A stretch of 64,000 nucleotides of DNA from Fluviicoccus sp. (GCF_030646115.1 NZ_JAUSMX010000002.1:124001-188000); one strand, 5' to 3'. Numbered from the stretch's first letter, positions 7,763 to 17,474 are shown. Notes: a model not told the origin generated them from the letters alone. Numbers and translations are program-made.

Positions 7763-9364
7763 TCAGGCTGCGGCGGCAACACGGACCGGTGCGGGAACAC
7801 TGTAGTAACGCTGCCAGATATCCCGGTAACGCACCACTTCAGCCTCCCAGCAAGCTTCTGTCCAGTCCTCATCCAGCGCCATGGCGCGGATGGTCGGCAG
7901 GCATTCTTCCGCTCCGTGCGGCATCAGCAAGCCCAAGCGAGTGCGGCGCAGCAGCAGGTCGTCCAGATGCGCAACCTGTTCGTGGCGCAGGGCCCAGCGC
8001 AACTCCGCCCACAGCGTCTGTGTGCCGGGAATTAGCTTGAGTTCGTCAGAGGGCATTTCCTGGACAAATCGCTCTGCCAGATAGCCGAATTTGCCGGTAA
8101 ACCGGCGGTACAGATCGTCAGTGCAATCCGGCAAGGCGACGGAGTTGGTCGGCTGCGTGAAAATACCGGCCTTGCGGTCACGGGTCTTCAAGCCGGGCAG
8201 CCAGATTTCGGCGGCGGTCAGCACATCCTGGGCAATTTGCCGGAATGTGGTCAGCTTGCCGCCGGAGACGCTGATCATGCCCTTCTCGGCCCACACGGCA
8301 TGATCGCGGCGTTCCTTGGACGGGTCCAGCCCCTTGCCGCTGCTGACAATGGGCCGCACACCGGCCCACGTGGCAATGATGTCAGCGTCGGTCAGATGCG
8401 CATTGGGGTACTCATGGTTGGCCGCCCGCAGCAGATACCGGACTTCCTCGGCCGTAATCACCGCTTCGTCATCCAGATCATCCTTGTGATCCAGGTCGGT
8501 GGTGCCGATTACCGTGCGCCCTTCCCAGCTGTAGATGAACATGGCGCGCTTGTCATCCGGATGGAACAGGATGACGGCGTCGTTCAATGGTATGCGCTCC
8601 GAGGAAACCACCAGATGACTGCCGCGTTGCGGACGCACGGATACGGTTTCTGAGGCTACATCCTGACGCATGCGGTTGACCCAGGCGCCCGTAGCGTTAA
8701 CAACGACTTTGGCGCGCAAATCGGCAGTTTCACCGGTCATTACATTACGCACTTGCAGGCCGGAGACCTGATCGCCGTTCAGCAGGGTTTTTTCGGACTT
8801 GACGTAGTTGATGGTGACCGCGCCGTCACGACGGGCTTCATCCAGTACACGCAGCACCAGACGCGTGTCGTCGGTCACGGCGTCGGTATAGCGGGATGCT
8901 CCTTGCAAACCAGCGCTGCGATAACCGGGCACCCGCTCCAGGAACTTCTTGGTGTTAAAGAATCCCCGATCATGAATGCCGGCGAGGAAATCATAAGCCA
9001 TCAGCAGGATGTAAAACGCCCAGCGGTTGGACTTGATGCCGCCGCCATCATAGTGGGCGAAGAAATAACTCATGCGGTCCACCAGACCGGGGGCCTCGTT
9101 GAGCAGGCGCTCACGCTCCACCAACGAGTGCCAGGTCAGACGGATGTCGCCCATGGCGATGTAGCGCAAGCCGCCGTGTACCATTTTGGAGGAACGGCTG
9201 GAAGTGCCGAAGGCGTAGTCCTGCTGCTCAATCAGCAACACCTTGCTGCCGGTGCGGGCGGCTTCCCGCGCCACACCGGCACCGGTAATGCCGCCGCCGA
9301 CCACGATAATGTCCCACTCCGTCTCCGGCAGCTGCTGCCAGAGCGTATTGCGATGATCAGTCAT
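7763..9364 (-). CDS. glpD: Glycerol-3-phosphate dehydrogenase-like FAD oxidoreductase
   Basis: 533 residues from the ATG at 9364; a TTG 24 bases upstream would overlap the previous gene. The N-terminus DIIVVGGGITGAGVAREAA is the FAD dinucleotide fold. TSSRSSKMVHGGLRYI is the conserved GlpD signature. Further on are TVIGTTDLDH and a C-terminal DAO-C helical domain with HDEQVAHLDDLLLRRTRLG-like sequence near 440-460. GlpD oxidises sn-glycerol-3-phosphate to DHAP at the membrane, feeding the quinone pool. At about 30 residues longer than E. coli GlpD and grouped with an AGPS-like enzyme, it could be the housekeeping GlpD or a paralogue for a modified glycerol phosphate. Confidence 0.85.
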   Translation of the reverse strand: MTDHRNTLWQQLPETEWDIIVVGGGITGAGVAREAARTGSKVLLIEQQDYAFGTSSRSSKMVHGGLRYIAMGDIRLTWHSLVERERLLNEAPGLVDRMSYFFAHYDGGGIKSNRWAFYILLMAYDFLAGIHDRGFFNTKKFLERVPGYRSAGLQGASRYTDAVTDDTRLVLRVLDEARRDGAVTINYVKSEKTLLNGDQVSGLQVRNVMTGETADLRAKVVVNATGAWVNRMRQDVASETVSVRPQRGSHLVVSSERIPLNDAVILFHPDDKRAMFIYSWEGRTVIGTTDLDHKDDLDDEAVITAEEVRYLLRAANHEYPNAHLTDADIIATWAGVRPIVSSGKGLDPSKERRDHAVWAEKGMISVSGGKLTTFRQIAQDVLTAAEIWLPGLKTRDRKAGIFTQPTNSVALPDCTDDLYRRFTGKFGYLAERFVQEMPSDELKLIPGTQTLWAELRWALRHEQVAHLDDLLLRRTRLGLLMPHGAEECLPTIRAMALDEDWTEACWEAEVVRYRDIWQRYYSVPAPVRVAAAA

Positions 9365-9380
9365 GTGTTTTGCCGCACTC

Positions 9381-10976
9381 TCAGTCAATCAACAGTTTGC
9401 CGGGGTTCAGACGCTGGTCGGCGTCAAAATGGCTGGCCAGGGCGCGCAATACGGCCATGCCCTGCTCGCCCTTTTCCGCCGGCAAATATTTGGCATGGTC
9501 ACGGCCCACGCCATGCTGGTGACTGATGGTGCCGCCATGACGGACAACCTCGTTGGAGGCAGCCGCTTTCAGCTTGGTCCAGCGCGCCAGGGTCTCGTCA
9601 TAGTCGCGGCCGACACGGAACACATAAGTGGTGTAGATGCTGGAGCCTTGTGCATACAGGTGCGACAGGTGGCTGAAGGCCAGAACCGGCTCCTTGTCGG
9701 CGGACAAGCCATCGCGCAGCGCCTGTTCCACATCGCGGGTATAGGACGTGACTTTCGGCCAGTCTACCGCTGTTTCCAGTGTGTCGACGGCATAACCCAG
9801 CTTCCACAGCGCTTCCCGGAGGTAAGGCGCCTTGAAGCGGTTTTGCTGCCAGCGGGTGCCCAGCGTTTTACCGGTGGGAACCGCTTCGTATTGCTTGAGG
9901 ATCTTGTTCAGTTCCAGCAAGGCATAACGGACTTTGCCATGCGAACCCGTGAAGCCAACAGTCAGCATGCACTTGCCTTCACCGGCACCGCGCCAGCTGA
10001 GCATTTTTTCGAGCCCGGCAATGGCTACCTTGTGCCCGGCCAGAATCAGTTGGGTGCGGGTTTCTTCCGAGTTGCTGACGCGCAGCATCGACAAGGGCAG
10101 TTTCTGCTGGGCGATTTCACGGACGGCGGCTTCGGCGCTGGCGAAATCGGGCAGGAAGTAAACCCGGAATTCTTCGCGTTCCGGCAGGCGGCTGACGCGG
10201 ACCGTGGCTTCGGTAATGACCCCGAAACGGCCTTCCGAACCCATCACGATTTCGCGGATGTCCGGACCGGCGCTGGATGCGGGCATGGTCGGCATCACCA
10301 GGCTGCCGCTCAGTGTTTCCATGCGGCCGCCGGCAAACAGTTGCTCTATGCGACCATATTGCAGGGATTGCTGGCCGCTGGAGCGGCTGGCAACCCATCC
10401 GCCCAGTGTCGACAACTCAAAGGATTGCGGAAAATGTCCCAGCGTGTAGCCATGCGGCTTCAACAGGGCTTCCAGTTGCGGTCCGGTAGCCCCGGCGCCG
10501 ATGGTGGCCAACTGGGAACTGCGGTCCAGATGAATCAGGTGGTTCAGGCGCGCCAGCGACAGGGTCAGCACCGGCCGGTTGTCTGGCAGCGGATTGATGT
10601 GACCCACCACCGAGGTGCCGCCGCCATAGGGAATAACGGTCCAGTCGTGCTGCTTGGCCAGGGCCAGCAATTCGGCGACCTGGGCGCTGCCGGTGGGAAA
10701 CGCCACACCATCCGGAAATACTTCAAACCGGCCGGAACGCATGGCCAGCCAGTCGGGCAAGCTTTGCCCACGGGCATGGCGGACGCGGGTCTCGGCGCCG
10801 GTATCAATCAGGGGGTGTTCGGGTAACCGGCTGGGCGGAACCATGGCAAGAACCTCGTCCAGCGAGGCGTCTTTCAACGGGGTTCCGGGCCCCAGCAGTT
10901 CTTCTAGGAAAACGCGGGCATTGGCGTGAATGGCCATGGAAACACGGCTATCACCCCAGCTGTTCCATTGGCGCAT
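9381..10976 (-). CDS. FAD-binding oxidase, alkyl-DHAP synthase-like
   Basis: 531 residues; GAGG lies 5 bases before the ATG. The opening MRQWNSWGDS is typical of the alkyldihydroxyacetonephosphate synthase (AGPS) branch of the PCMH/VAO flavoproteins. The FAD domain contains VIPYGGGTSVVGHINP and GCRxxS-type STLGGWVASRSSGQQS. The C-terminus has GGTISHQHGVGRDHAKYL, the region carrying the active-site histidines in AGPS. AGPS swaps the acyl chain of acyl-DHAP for a fatty alcohol to start ether-lipid synthesis; many bacterial homologues have unproven activity. It ends 16 bases before the GlpD-like start and follows a DUF4062 gene by 21 bases. Confidence 0.78.
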   Translation of the reverse strand: MRQWNSWGDSRVSMAIHANARVFLEELLGPGTPLKDASLDEVLAMVPPSRLPEHPLIDTGAETRVRHARGQSLPDWLAMRSGRFEVFPDGVAFPTGSAQVAELLALAKQHDWTVIPYGGGTSVVGHINPLPDNRPVLTLSLARLNHLIHLDRSSQLATIGAGATGPQLEALLKPHGYTLGHFPQSFELSTLGGWVASRSSGQQSLQYGRIEQLFAGGRMETLSGSLVMPTMPASSAGPDIREIVMGSEGRFGVITEATVRVSRLPEREEFRVYFLPDFASAEAAVREIAQQKLPLSMLRVSNSEETRTQLILAGHKVAIAGLEKMLSWRGAGEGKCMLTVGFTGSHGKVRYALLELNKILKQYEAVPTGKTLGTRWQQNRFKAPYLREALWKLGYAVDTLETAVDWPKVTSYTRDVEQALRDGLSADKEPVLAFSHLSHLYAQGSSIYTTYVFRVGRDYDETLARWTKLKAAASNEVVRHGGTISHQHGVGRDHAKYLPAEKGEQGMAVLRALASHFDADQRLNPGKLLID

Positions 10977-10997
10977 ATCAGCCTCATGGTAAAGGGG

Positions 10998-12044
10998 TTA
11001 ACTGGCGGGTCGGCTGGTGACCCGGCGGACATTGATGACATTGGCCATGTAACGTTCACCGGGCGCGGTCAGTTGCATCCACAAACGCTGGTCTCCCGGT
11101 CGGGCAACCTTTTGCAGCAGGCCCAGACTGAGGAATTGCATCTTGATGGTATTGAAGCACAGCGAGGTCACCTGGATATCCACCACGGCATGCGTCTTGG
11201 GATATTCGCGCTGAACATCCTGCAAGGCGCAACCCTGCAGGCGTTCATTGATTTTGGCCAGGATGATGTCTTCAGGCTGGGGCTGCAACAGGTGAGGACC
11301 GAAACTCACCAGCAACTCGTTCCATGATAGGCGGCTCTTGGAATAGATATCTTGACAATTGCCGCCAGCGTAGGCGCGGCACTTGTACTGTACTTCGAAC
11401 ACATCTTCGCCTTTGGCCAAACCTTCACTGCTGAGGGCGCTGCTGCGCAGCCATTTTTCCCGCTCTTGCTCAAGCTCTTGAACCCGCTGGCGCAACTGCT
11501 CGGTTTCTTTCTGAATTTCAAAGAGTTTATCGGGATTGCCCTTGCCGACCCGGATCCAGCCGGCGGCGGGATGACGGCGTATCAATTCGGGGGTGAATTG
11601 CTGCAACAGCATTTCCAGGTCACGGGCATTGCGCCAGTAGAGGATGGAGTCCCGTTCTCGCTGCAACAGCTTGCGGAAGTCCCCGAATTTAAGGCGGCCT
11701 TCCACGGTCTTTTCCTGCACTTCCGGCGGGCGGGTATCCGGACTCTCATGCATCAGGATCAGCATGGGTTTCTGCTTGGTGGCGGCGTACACGTATTCCA
11801 TGTGGATATAGCTGACGCCGGAAGGCATCAGTGAGCCGTAACGGCTTCCCAGCAGCAGCAGGTAATAGTCGCTTTCATCAATCTGACGTCGAATGGCCAC
11901 CATGGCGCCCAGACTCTGGTTGTGCTGTTCGAGCGTGGTGGGCAGGCATCCCAGTGCAGGCAGGGTTTGCGTGACAACGGCACGCTCCTCCCGCAGGTCG
12001 GAATAGGTGGCACTGATGAAGACTTGGTAGCGCTTGTCGGTCAC
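10998..12044 (-). CDS. DUF4062 domain-containing protein
   Basis: 348 residues starting at GTG (12044), with AGGA about 10 bases before it. The N-terminus, YQVFISATYSDLREERAVV followed by GAMVAIRRQIDESDYYLLLLGSRYGS, is the DUF4062 pattern. This is a Rossmann-like alpha/beta domain most often found ahead of STAND NTPases or other effectors. Here no NTPase follows: a coiled coil (about 172-200) leads to a C-terminal domain of about 140 residues that I do not recognise. Cytoplasmic, no signal. It is the first gene of the minus-strand run with the AGPS-like, GlpD-like and FGGY genes. A sensing or regulatory role is only a guess. Confidence 0.65.
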   Translation of the reverse strand: MTDKRYQVFISATYSDLREERAVVTQTLPALGCLPTTLEQHNQSLGAMVAIRRQIDESDYYLLLLGSRYGSLMPSGVSYIHMEYVYAATKQKPMLILMHESPDTRPPEVQEKTVEGRLKFGDFRKLLQRERDSILYWRNARDLEMLLQQFTPELIRRHPAAGWIRVGKGNPDKLFEIQKETEQLRQRVQELEQEREKWLRSSALSSEGLAKGEDVFEVQYKCRAYAGGNCQDIYSKSRLSWNELLVSFGPHLLQPQPEDIILAKINERLQGCALQDVQREYPKTHAVVDIQVTSLCFNTIKMQFLSLGLLQKVARPGDQRLWMQLTAPGERYMANVINVRRVTSRPAS

Positions 12045-12222
12045 TGTCAGTCGATCCTGAATTATTTATCGGCCGGCCAGATAGGGATCAATGGCCGAGC
12101 ATCTCTCGTAGTTTTCACCAGACGATACCACTTGAACCCGGTGTTGACCAGTCCGACTGCTGTCCGGCAATTGCTACAACGATAAGGAAGTAAATGAAAA
12201 ACAAACATAATTTGTATGAACG

Positions 12223-12253
12223 GTGCGAATTTCCGCACAGTTTTCCCGGAAAA
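12223..12253 (-). terminator. Twin hairpins after murI
   Basis: Immediately past the murI stop on the minus strand are TTTTCC-G-GGAAAA and then GTGCG-GAAATT-CGCAC. The second has a five-pair stem and no long T-run, so termination is likely but not certain. Confidence 0.4.
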
Positions 12254-13087
12254 TCAACTCACCGAGATGCAATAAGCCGATACTTCTTCGCCAAAAAACA
12301 CGCTGGCGGGCCGGTTGAACAATTCGGGATTTTCAGTGGTCAGGAAAGTCCGGCTGCCCGAGCGGGTTAAACGCGCATCCATTTCCGGGTGACGGCCCAG
12401 GTATTCCCGCATGCTATCCGCCACAATGCGGCCCTGGCATAGCAGGCTGATGTGCGCAGGCAGGTACTGGCGGATTTTGGGCGTCAGTAGCGGATAATGC
12501 GTGCAGCCCAGAATGACGGTATCAATATCCGGGGACTGCTCCAGCAAGGCCTTGACATGCCGTTCGACAAAATAGTCGGCTCCCGGACTGTCCTGCTCGC
12601 CGTTTTCAACCAGCGGCACCCACATGGGGCAGGCTTGCTGGAAAACGCGGACATGGGGATACAGTTTCGCCAGTTCCAGGACGTAGGACTCTGACTTCAC
12701 GGTGCCCGGTGTCGCCAGTACCCCGACATGACCGGTTTTGGTCAGTTCTCCGATGGCCTCCACACTGGGGCGAATGACCCCCAGCACCCGTTTTTGCGCC
12801 CCCAGCAGCGGCAAGTCATGCTGCTGGATGGTGCGCAAGGCCTTGGCCGAGGCGGTATTGCAGGCCAGGATGACCAGCTCGCAACCCTGATCAAAGAGAT
12901 ATTCCACACTTTCGAGGGTAAAACGGTACACGGTATCGAAGGACCGCGTTCCGTAGGGTGAACGGGCATTGTCGCCAAGATACAGGTAGTCGTATTCCGG
13001 CAAGGTCTTCACCAGTTCACGCAAAACGGTCAGGCCGCCGAAGCCGGAGTCAAAGACACCGATCGGACTGGAATAAGGAGTAGGCAT
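12254..13087 (-). CDS. murI: Glutamate racemase
   Basis: 277 residues. PIGVFDSGFGGLTVLREL is the family start, containing the conserved Asp-Ser pair. The two catalytic cysteines are in VILACNTASAKALR and VILGCTHYPLL. The enzyme converts L- to D-glutamate for peptidoglycan precursors in the cytoplasm. Length is normal. It lies downstream of tRNA-Gly, from which an intrinsic terminator separates it, so it should have its own promoter in the 70-base gap. Confidence 0.96.
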   Translation of the reverse strand: MPTPYSSPIGVFDSGFGGLTVLRELVKTLPEYDYLYLGDNARSPYGTRSFDTVYRFTLESVEYLFDQGCELVILACNTASAKALRTIQQHDLPLLGAQKRVLGVIRPSVEAIGELTKTGHVGVLATPGTVKSESYVLELAKLYPHVRVFQQACPMWVPLVENGEQDSPGADYFVERHVKALLEQSPDIDTVILGCTHYPLLTPKIRQYLPAHISLLCQGRIVADSMREYLGRHPEMDARLTRSGSRTFLTTENPELFNRPASVFFGEEVSAYCISVS

Positions 13088-13156
13088 AATTGTTTCAGCA
13101 GCTTGGGATGCGGCTGATGATAGCCCAGTCGCGGGCGGCGTGGTAAAGCCGGGACG

Positions 13157-13189
13157 AAAAAAAACCGACCCTCGTGGAGGACCGGTTTA
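13157..13189 (-). terminator. Intrinsic terminator of tRNA-Gly
   Basis: On the minus strand AACCGGTCCTC pairs imperfectly with GAGGGTCGGTT around CAC and runs straight into eight T residues. It lies just downstream of the tRNA. Confidence 0.88.
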
Positions 13190-13196
13190 GAAAGCT

Positions 13197-13272
<76 letters not shown>

Positions 13273-13383
13273 TTCGCGTCAATGACTTGTCAGTGACTTG
13301 GTGGTGCGTATTTTAAGAATCCGGCGGGAAGTGTCAATACCGGTTTGTATCGGATGCCGGTATTTTAGCCATAAACCCTGAAA

Positions 13384-14766
13384 TCAGTTTCGACGCCAGG
13401 TGGTCCCCTGCCGCGAGTCCTCCAGAACAATGCCGGTTTCCAGCAGATAGGCGCGAATGCGGTCGGCTTCGGCATAATCACGTTCAGCCTTGGCGGTGTT
13501 ACGGGCCTGGATCAGGGTTTCAATGTCTTCCGGCAGCAAGCCATGTTCTGACTCGCCCTGCAGGAACTTTTGGGCGTCATCCTGCAACAGGCCCAGAACG
13601 GCCCCGAGCTCGCGCAGGCGGCCTGCCAGACCAGCAGCGATTTCCGCACCCCCGGATTTTTCAGCCCGATTGATGTCCCGCGCCAATTCGAAGAGCACGG
13701 CCAAAGCTTCCGGGGTGTTGAAGTCATCGTCCATGGCCTGACGGAAGCGTTCGGCGTACTCTTCACCCCCATTGGCGGGAATAACCGGCAAACCCTTGAT
13801 AGTATGGTAAAAACGCTCAAGTGAACTGCGCGCCTGGTTCAGCGCGTCATCCGAAAAATTCAAGGGGCTGCGATAGTGGCTGGAGACGATGAAGTAGCGC
13901 AGCACCTCGGGCGGGAACAGTTTGAGGACGTCACGAATGGTAAAGAAGTTGCCCAGGGACTTGGACATTTTCTCTTCGTTGACCTGCACAAAGCCGACAT
14001 GCATCCAGGTATTGACGTATTTTTCACCGGTGGCGCCTTCGGACTGGGCAATTTCGTTCTCATGGTGCGGGAACTGCAAATCACCGCCGCCGCCGTGAAT
14101 GTCAAAATGATTGCCCAGGCAGCAGGTGGACATGGCCGAGCATTCAATATGCCAGCCCGGACGGCCGTTGCCCCAAGGGGAAGGCCAGAACGGTTCACCG
14201 GGCTTGGCGGCTTTCCACAACACGAAGTCCAGCGGCGAGCGCTTGGCCTCCTCGACCTCCACCCGCGCCCCTGATTGCAGTTCGTCGAGGTTGCGGCGCG
14301 CCAGACGGCCATAGGACGGGAACTTGGCGACTTCAAAATAGACATCACCATTGGGTGCGGGATAGGCAAGATGGTTATCCACCAGACGCTCCACCATGCT
14401 GACAATACCGGGTACGTGTTCGGTGGCTTTGGGTTCCATGTCCGGCTTGGCAACTCCCAGTGCAGCCGCGTCTTCATCCATGGCGGCGATGAAACGGCCG
14501 GTCAGGGCTTCTATGCTTTCGCCATTTTCTTGGGCGCGTTTGATGATCTTGTCGTCAATATCGGTAATGTTTCTTACATAATCAACATGATAGCCTACAC
14601 TTCTCAAGTAACGTGTAATGACGTCAAAAGACACCAGCACACGGGCGTGGCCGATATGGCAATAGTCATAGACCGTCATGCCGCAGACATACATGCGGAT
14701 ATGGCCTTCATGAATCGGCTTGAACTCTTCTTTTTGTCGGCTTTCTGTGTTGTAAATCACTAACAT
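13384..14766 (-). CDS. cysS: Cysteinyl-tRNA synthetase
   Basis: 460 residues from the ATG at 14766, preceded by GGAAG. This start gives [18 protein letters not shown], the usual CysRS beginning; an upstream ATG adds eight unlikely residues. The class I HIGH motif is YCHIGHARV and the KMSKS motif is [10 protein letters not shown]. Zinc ligands include the cysteine of [10 protein letters not shown], a cysteine in the ECSAMS region and the His/Glu pair in [10 protein letters not shown]. It charges tRNA-Cys in the cytoplasm. It is divergent from kdsD, with about 120 bases of shared promoter region. Confidence 0.97.
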   Translation of the reverse strand: MLVIYNTESRQKEEFKPIHEGHIRMYVCGMTVYDYCHIGHARVLVSFDVITRYLRSVGYHVDYVRNITDIDDKIIKRAQENGESIEALTGRFIAAMDEDAAALGVAKPDMEPKATEHVPGIVSMVERLVDNHLAYPAPNGDVYFEVAKFPSYGRLARRNLDELQSGARVEVEEAKRSPLDFVLWKAAKPGEPFWPSPWGNGRPGWHIECSAMSTCCLGNHFDIHGGGGDLQFPHHENEIAQSEGATGEKYVNTWMHVGFVQVNEEKMSKSLGNFFTIRDVLKLFPPEVLRYFIVSSHYRSPLNFSDDALNQARSSLERFYHTIKGLPVIPANGGEEYAERFRQAMDDDFNTPEALAVLFELARDINRAEKSGGAEIAAGLAGRLRELGAVLGLLQDDAQKFLQGESEHGLLPEDIETLIQARNTAKAERDYAEADRIRAYLLETGIVLEDSRQGTTWRRN

Positions 14767-14889
14767 GCTGTTACTTCCGAAAGTTGCCATGACACGGTTG
14801 CGTGGATTATAGAGGAGAGCCGTGCCGTGGTACTACCATCCACGCAGAGGCTGGGCGATAATTGCCGGCTTGTTAGCAGGAAAATGACT

Positions 14890-15861
14890 ATGTCCGACTT
14901 CAATTTTGTCGCAGTCGGTTTGCGGGTGGTCGCTGTGGAAATGGCCGCCCTCGAAAACCTGAAACCCCAGATCAACGAACAATTCCGCCAGGCCTGCGAG
15001 CTGATGCTGGCCTGCAAGGGCCGCATCGTCGTAACCGGCATGGGCAAGTCCGGACATATCGGCAGCAAGATGGCGGCCACCCTCGCCTCCACCGGCACCC
15101 CGTCCTTCTTTGTGCACCCGGGTGAAGCCAGTCATGGCGACCTGGGCATGATTACCGGTCAGGATGTGGTGATCGCCATTTCCAATTCCGGCGAAACCGC
15201 TGAAGTGCTGACCATTGTGCCGCTGATCAAACGTATGCATGCCAAACTGATCAGCATGACCGCCAATGAAGCTTCCAGCCTGGCGCAACTGGCGGATGTA
15301 CATCTGGAAATCGGGCGCAGTGAAGAGGCCTGTTCGCTGGGATTGGCCCCGACCTCCAGCACCACAGCCACGCTGGTTTTGGGCGATGCGCTGGCGGTGG
15401 CCCTGTTGGAGGCCCGTGGCTTTACCGCTGAGGACTTTGCCTTGTCGCACCCCGGCGGCTCCCTGGGACGCAAGCTGCTGCTGAAGGTTTCTGACCTGAT
15501 GCACAAAGGCGACGGCGTACCGGTGGTGGCGGAAGACACGCTGATTCGTGACGCCCTGCTGGAAATGACGCGCAAGGGCTTGGGCATGACCGCCGTGGTG
15601 GATGCCGACGGCCGACTCACCGGAATTTATACGGACGGTGACTTGCGGCGCTGCCTGGACCGGGATTTTGATATCCGCAGCATGCATATCAGGGATGTGA
15701 TGAATGCCCGGCCGAAAACGATTTCCCCCAACTTGCTGGCGGTGGAAGCCGTGGCGATGATGGAAGAAAAGAAGATCAATGGTGTGATCGTGGTGGGAGC
15801 GGACGGCAAGCCGGTCGGCGCCCTCAACATGCACGACCTGCTGAAAGCCGGAGTGGTGTAA
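14890..15861 (+). CDS. kdsD: D-arabinose-5-phosphate isomerase
   Basis: 323 residues from the ATG at 14890, chosen over an ATG six bases upstream because AGGA is then nine bases away. An N-terminal SIS sugar-phosphate isomerase domain (about 40-170) has VVTGMGKSGHIGSKMAATL and SHGDLGMI. Two CBS domains (about 205-320) follow. The enzyme interconverts ribulose-5-phosphate and arabinose-5-phosphate, the first step to Kdo for lipopolysaccharide. It opens the operon kdsD-kdsC-lptC-lptA-lptB, with a 2-base gap to kdsC. This is the housekeeping gene rather than GutQ, judging by context. Confidence 0.95.
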   Translation: MSDFNFVAVGLRVVAVEMAALENLKPQINEQFRQACELMLACKGRIVVTGMGKSGHIGSKMAATLASTGTPSFFVHPGEASHGDLGMITGQDVVIAISNSGETAEVLTIVPLIKRMHAKLISMTANEASSLAQLADVHLEIGRSEEACSLGLAPTSSTTATLVLGDALAVALLEARGFTAEDFALSHPGGSLGRKLLLKVSDLMHKGDGVPVVAEDTLIRDALLEMTRKGLGMTAVVDADGRLTGIYTDGDLRRCLDRDFDIRSMHIRDVMNARPKTISPNLLAVEAVAMMEEKKINGVIVVGADGKPVGALNMHDLLKAGVV

Positions 15862-15863
15862 TC

Positions 15864-16394
15864 ATGTTGTCTGTACGAATTACCGAGAAAGCCCGCCAGA
15901 TCCGTTTGCTGGCGCTTGATGTGGATGGGGTGCTGACGGACGGCCGCCTGTATTTCACCGAAGACGGTCAGGAAATCAAGACCTTCGACTCGCAGGACGG
16001 CCACGGCATCAAGCTGCTGCAGAAAACCGGGATCGTTTGCGCCATTATTACCGGCCGCACCAGCCAGCTGGTGGAGCGTCGCGCCCGCAACCTGGGCATT
16101 ACCCTGCTGTTGCAAGGCAGGGAAGACAAACTGGTGGCGCTGAAGGAACTGTCGGTGCAGTTGGGTATTCCGCTGGAAGAAATGGCCTATGTTGGTGATG
16201 ACTGGCCCGACCTGCCCGCCATTCGCGCCGCCGGTTTGGGTGTGGCCGTGGCCAATGCCCACCGCGAAGTGCGTCGCTATGCCGATTTTGTGTCATTGGC
16301 CACCGGCGGCCGGGGCGCCGTGCGGGAGGTTTGTGACCTCATTCTGGAAGCCCAGGGGCGTTATGAAGAGGCGCTTGCGCCTTATCTGGAGTAG
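15864..16394 (+). CDS. kdsC: 3-deoxy-D-manno-octulosonate 8-phosphate phosphatase
   Basis: 176 residues, a C0-type HAD phosphatase without a cap. Motif I is LALDVDGVLTDG, the substrate-loop region is FDSQDGHGIKLLQ, motif II is ITGRTS, and motif IV is YVGDDWPDLP. It dephosphorylates Kdo-8-phosphate in the Kdo branch of LPS synthesis and works as a tetramer. Translation is coupled to kdsD upstream and lptC downstream, each 2 bases away. Confidence 0.95.
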   Translation: MLSVRITEKARQIRLLALDVDGVLTDGRLYFTEDGQEIKTFDSQDGHGIKLLQKTGIVCAIITGRTSQLVERRARNLGITLLLQGREDKLVALKELSVQLGIPLEEMAYVGDDWPDLPAIRAAGLGVAVANAHREVRRYADFVSLATGGRGAVREVCDLILEAQGRYEEALAPYLE

Positions 16395-16396
16395 GC

Positions 16397-16963
16397 ATGG
16401 ATATCCGCAACGTGGTGAGCCTCTCCGGCGGCTTGTTGCTGCTTGGGGCCGCCGGTTATTTCTGGGGAGGGTTCGGCAAGATGTCGCTGCGACCCACGGT
16501 GCCGGTCGTGACCGGCCTGCCGGATTATGAAGTAACCGGTATTACCGGGTTGCGTACCGATGCGCGCGGTCAGGTCAGCGAAAAACTGACGGCGCAGTCC
16601 CTTAAACACTTTCCGGACAACGATCAGGGCGAGGTGCAGGCCCCGGTATTAAGCATGTATCAGGACGGCCGGGCCCGCTGGGAATTGACAGCGGATCGCG
16701 CCTTGACCCGGCTGGATAACCAGGAACTGGAGTTGCGTGGTAAGGTGCATGGCCGCAGTCTGGCCGGTAATATTCCGATTAGCCTTGAAACCGAATTTCT
16801 GGTCGCCAACCGTACCAGCCAGGTGATGAGCAGCACCGCACCAATAGTCGTGCGCAACGGTGTCAACATGCTCAGCAGTCAGGGATTCCGTGCCGATATT
16901 CAATCGGGAGTGCTCGTGCTTCCGGCCCAAGTCAGGGGAAATTATGTTCTTCCGTCCCGCTAG
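16397..16963 (+). CDS. lptC: LPS export system protein LptC
   Basis: 188 residues with one N-terminal membrane anchor (VVSLSGGLLLLGAAGYFWGG) and a periplasmic beta-jellyroll. Conserved stretches include DYEVTGITGLRTDARGQV and ALTRLDNQELELRGKV. LptC links the LptBFG ABC transporter to LptA in the LPS bridge. It overlaps lptA by 20 bases. The LptF and LptG partners are not in this window. Confidence 0.9.
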   Translation: MDIRNVVSLSGGLLLLGAAGYFWGGFGKMSLRPTVPVVTGLPDYEVTGITGLRTDARGQVSEKLTAQSLKHFPDNDQGEVQAPVLSMYQDGRARWELTADRALTRLDNQELELRGKVHGRSLAGNIPISLETEFLVANRTSQVMSSTAPIVVRNGVNMLSSQGFRADIQSGVLVLPAQVRGNYVLPSR

Positions 16964-17474
16964 TGCGGCGCTGTTGCTGTGGGTTTCGGGTCAGGTTCTG
17001 GCCTTGCCCGGCGATCGTGACCAGCCGATCAGTGTTTCCGCCGATCAGGCCACCTTCAATGAAAAAACTGGAACGGTTTTTTACACCGGCCATATCCTCA
17101 TTCAACAAGGCACGCTGAAAATTACGGCCGATGAACTGGTGGTGACGACCGATGCCACCAAGGGTACGGTAATCAGCGCCGTGGCCAAAGGCAACCCGGC
17201 GTCTTTCGAGCAACAGCCGCGCCCGGATCACGGCCCGGCCATTGCCGAAGCTGCCCAGGTCACCTATCAAGCTGTGGATGGCATCATCACCCTGGACGGC
17301 AACGCCCGCCTGCGTCAGGAAGGCGCCAGCTTTCAGGGCGCGCGCATCAGTTACAGCATGGATCGGGGTGAAATTGAAGCCAAGGGCGACAAGCAGAACC
17401 GGGTGCAACTGGTTTTCCCGCCTCCGGCCAAGGCCAGCCGCCTGAACAAGCGTTTGGGTGAGGAGAAGCCATGA
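16944..17474 (+). CDS. lptA: LPS transport periplasmic protein LptA
   Basis: 176 residues from the ATG at 16944, which has AGGGGAA upstream inside the end of lptC and begins a signal peptide cleaved after VLALP. The mature OstA/LptA jellyroll shows [35 protein letters not shown] and [14 protein letters not shown]. It forms the periplasmic bridge carrying LPS to the outer membrane. The stop overlaps the lptB start (ATGA). Confidence 0.93.
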   Translation: MFFRPASAALLLWVSGQVLALPGDRDQPISVSADQATFNEKTGTVFYTGHILIQQGTLKITADELVVTTDATKGTVISAVAKGNPASFEQQPRPDHGPAIAEAAQVTYQAVDGIITLDGNARLRQEGASFQGARISYSMDRGEIEAKGDKQNRVQLVFPPPAKASRLNKRLGEEKP

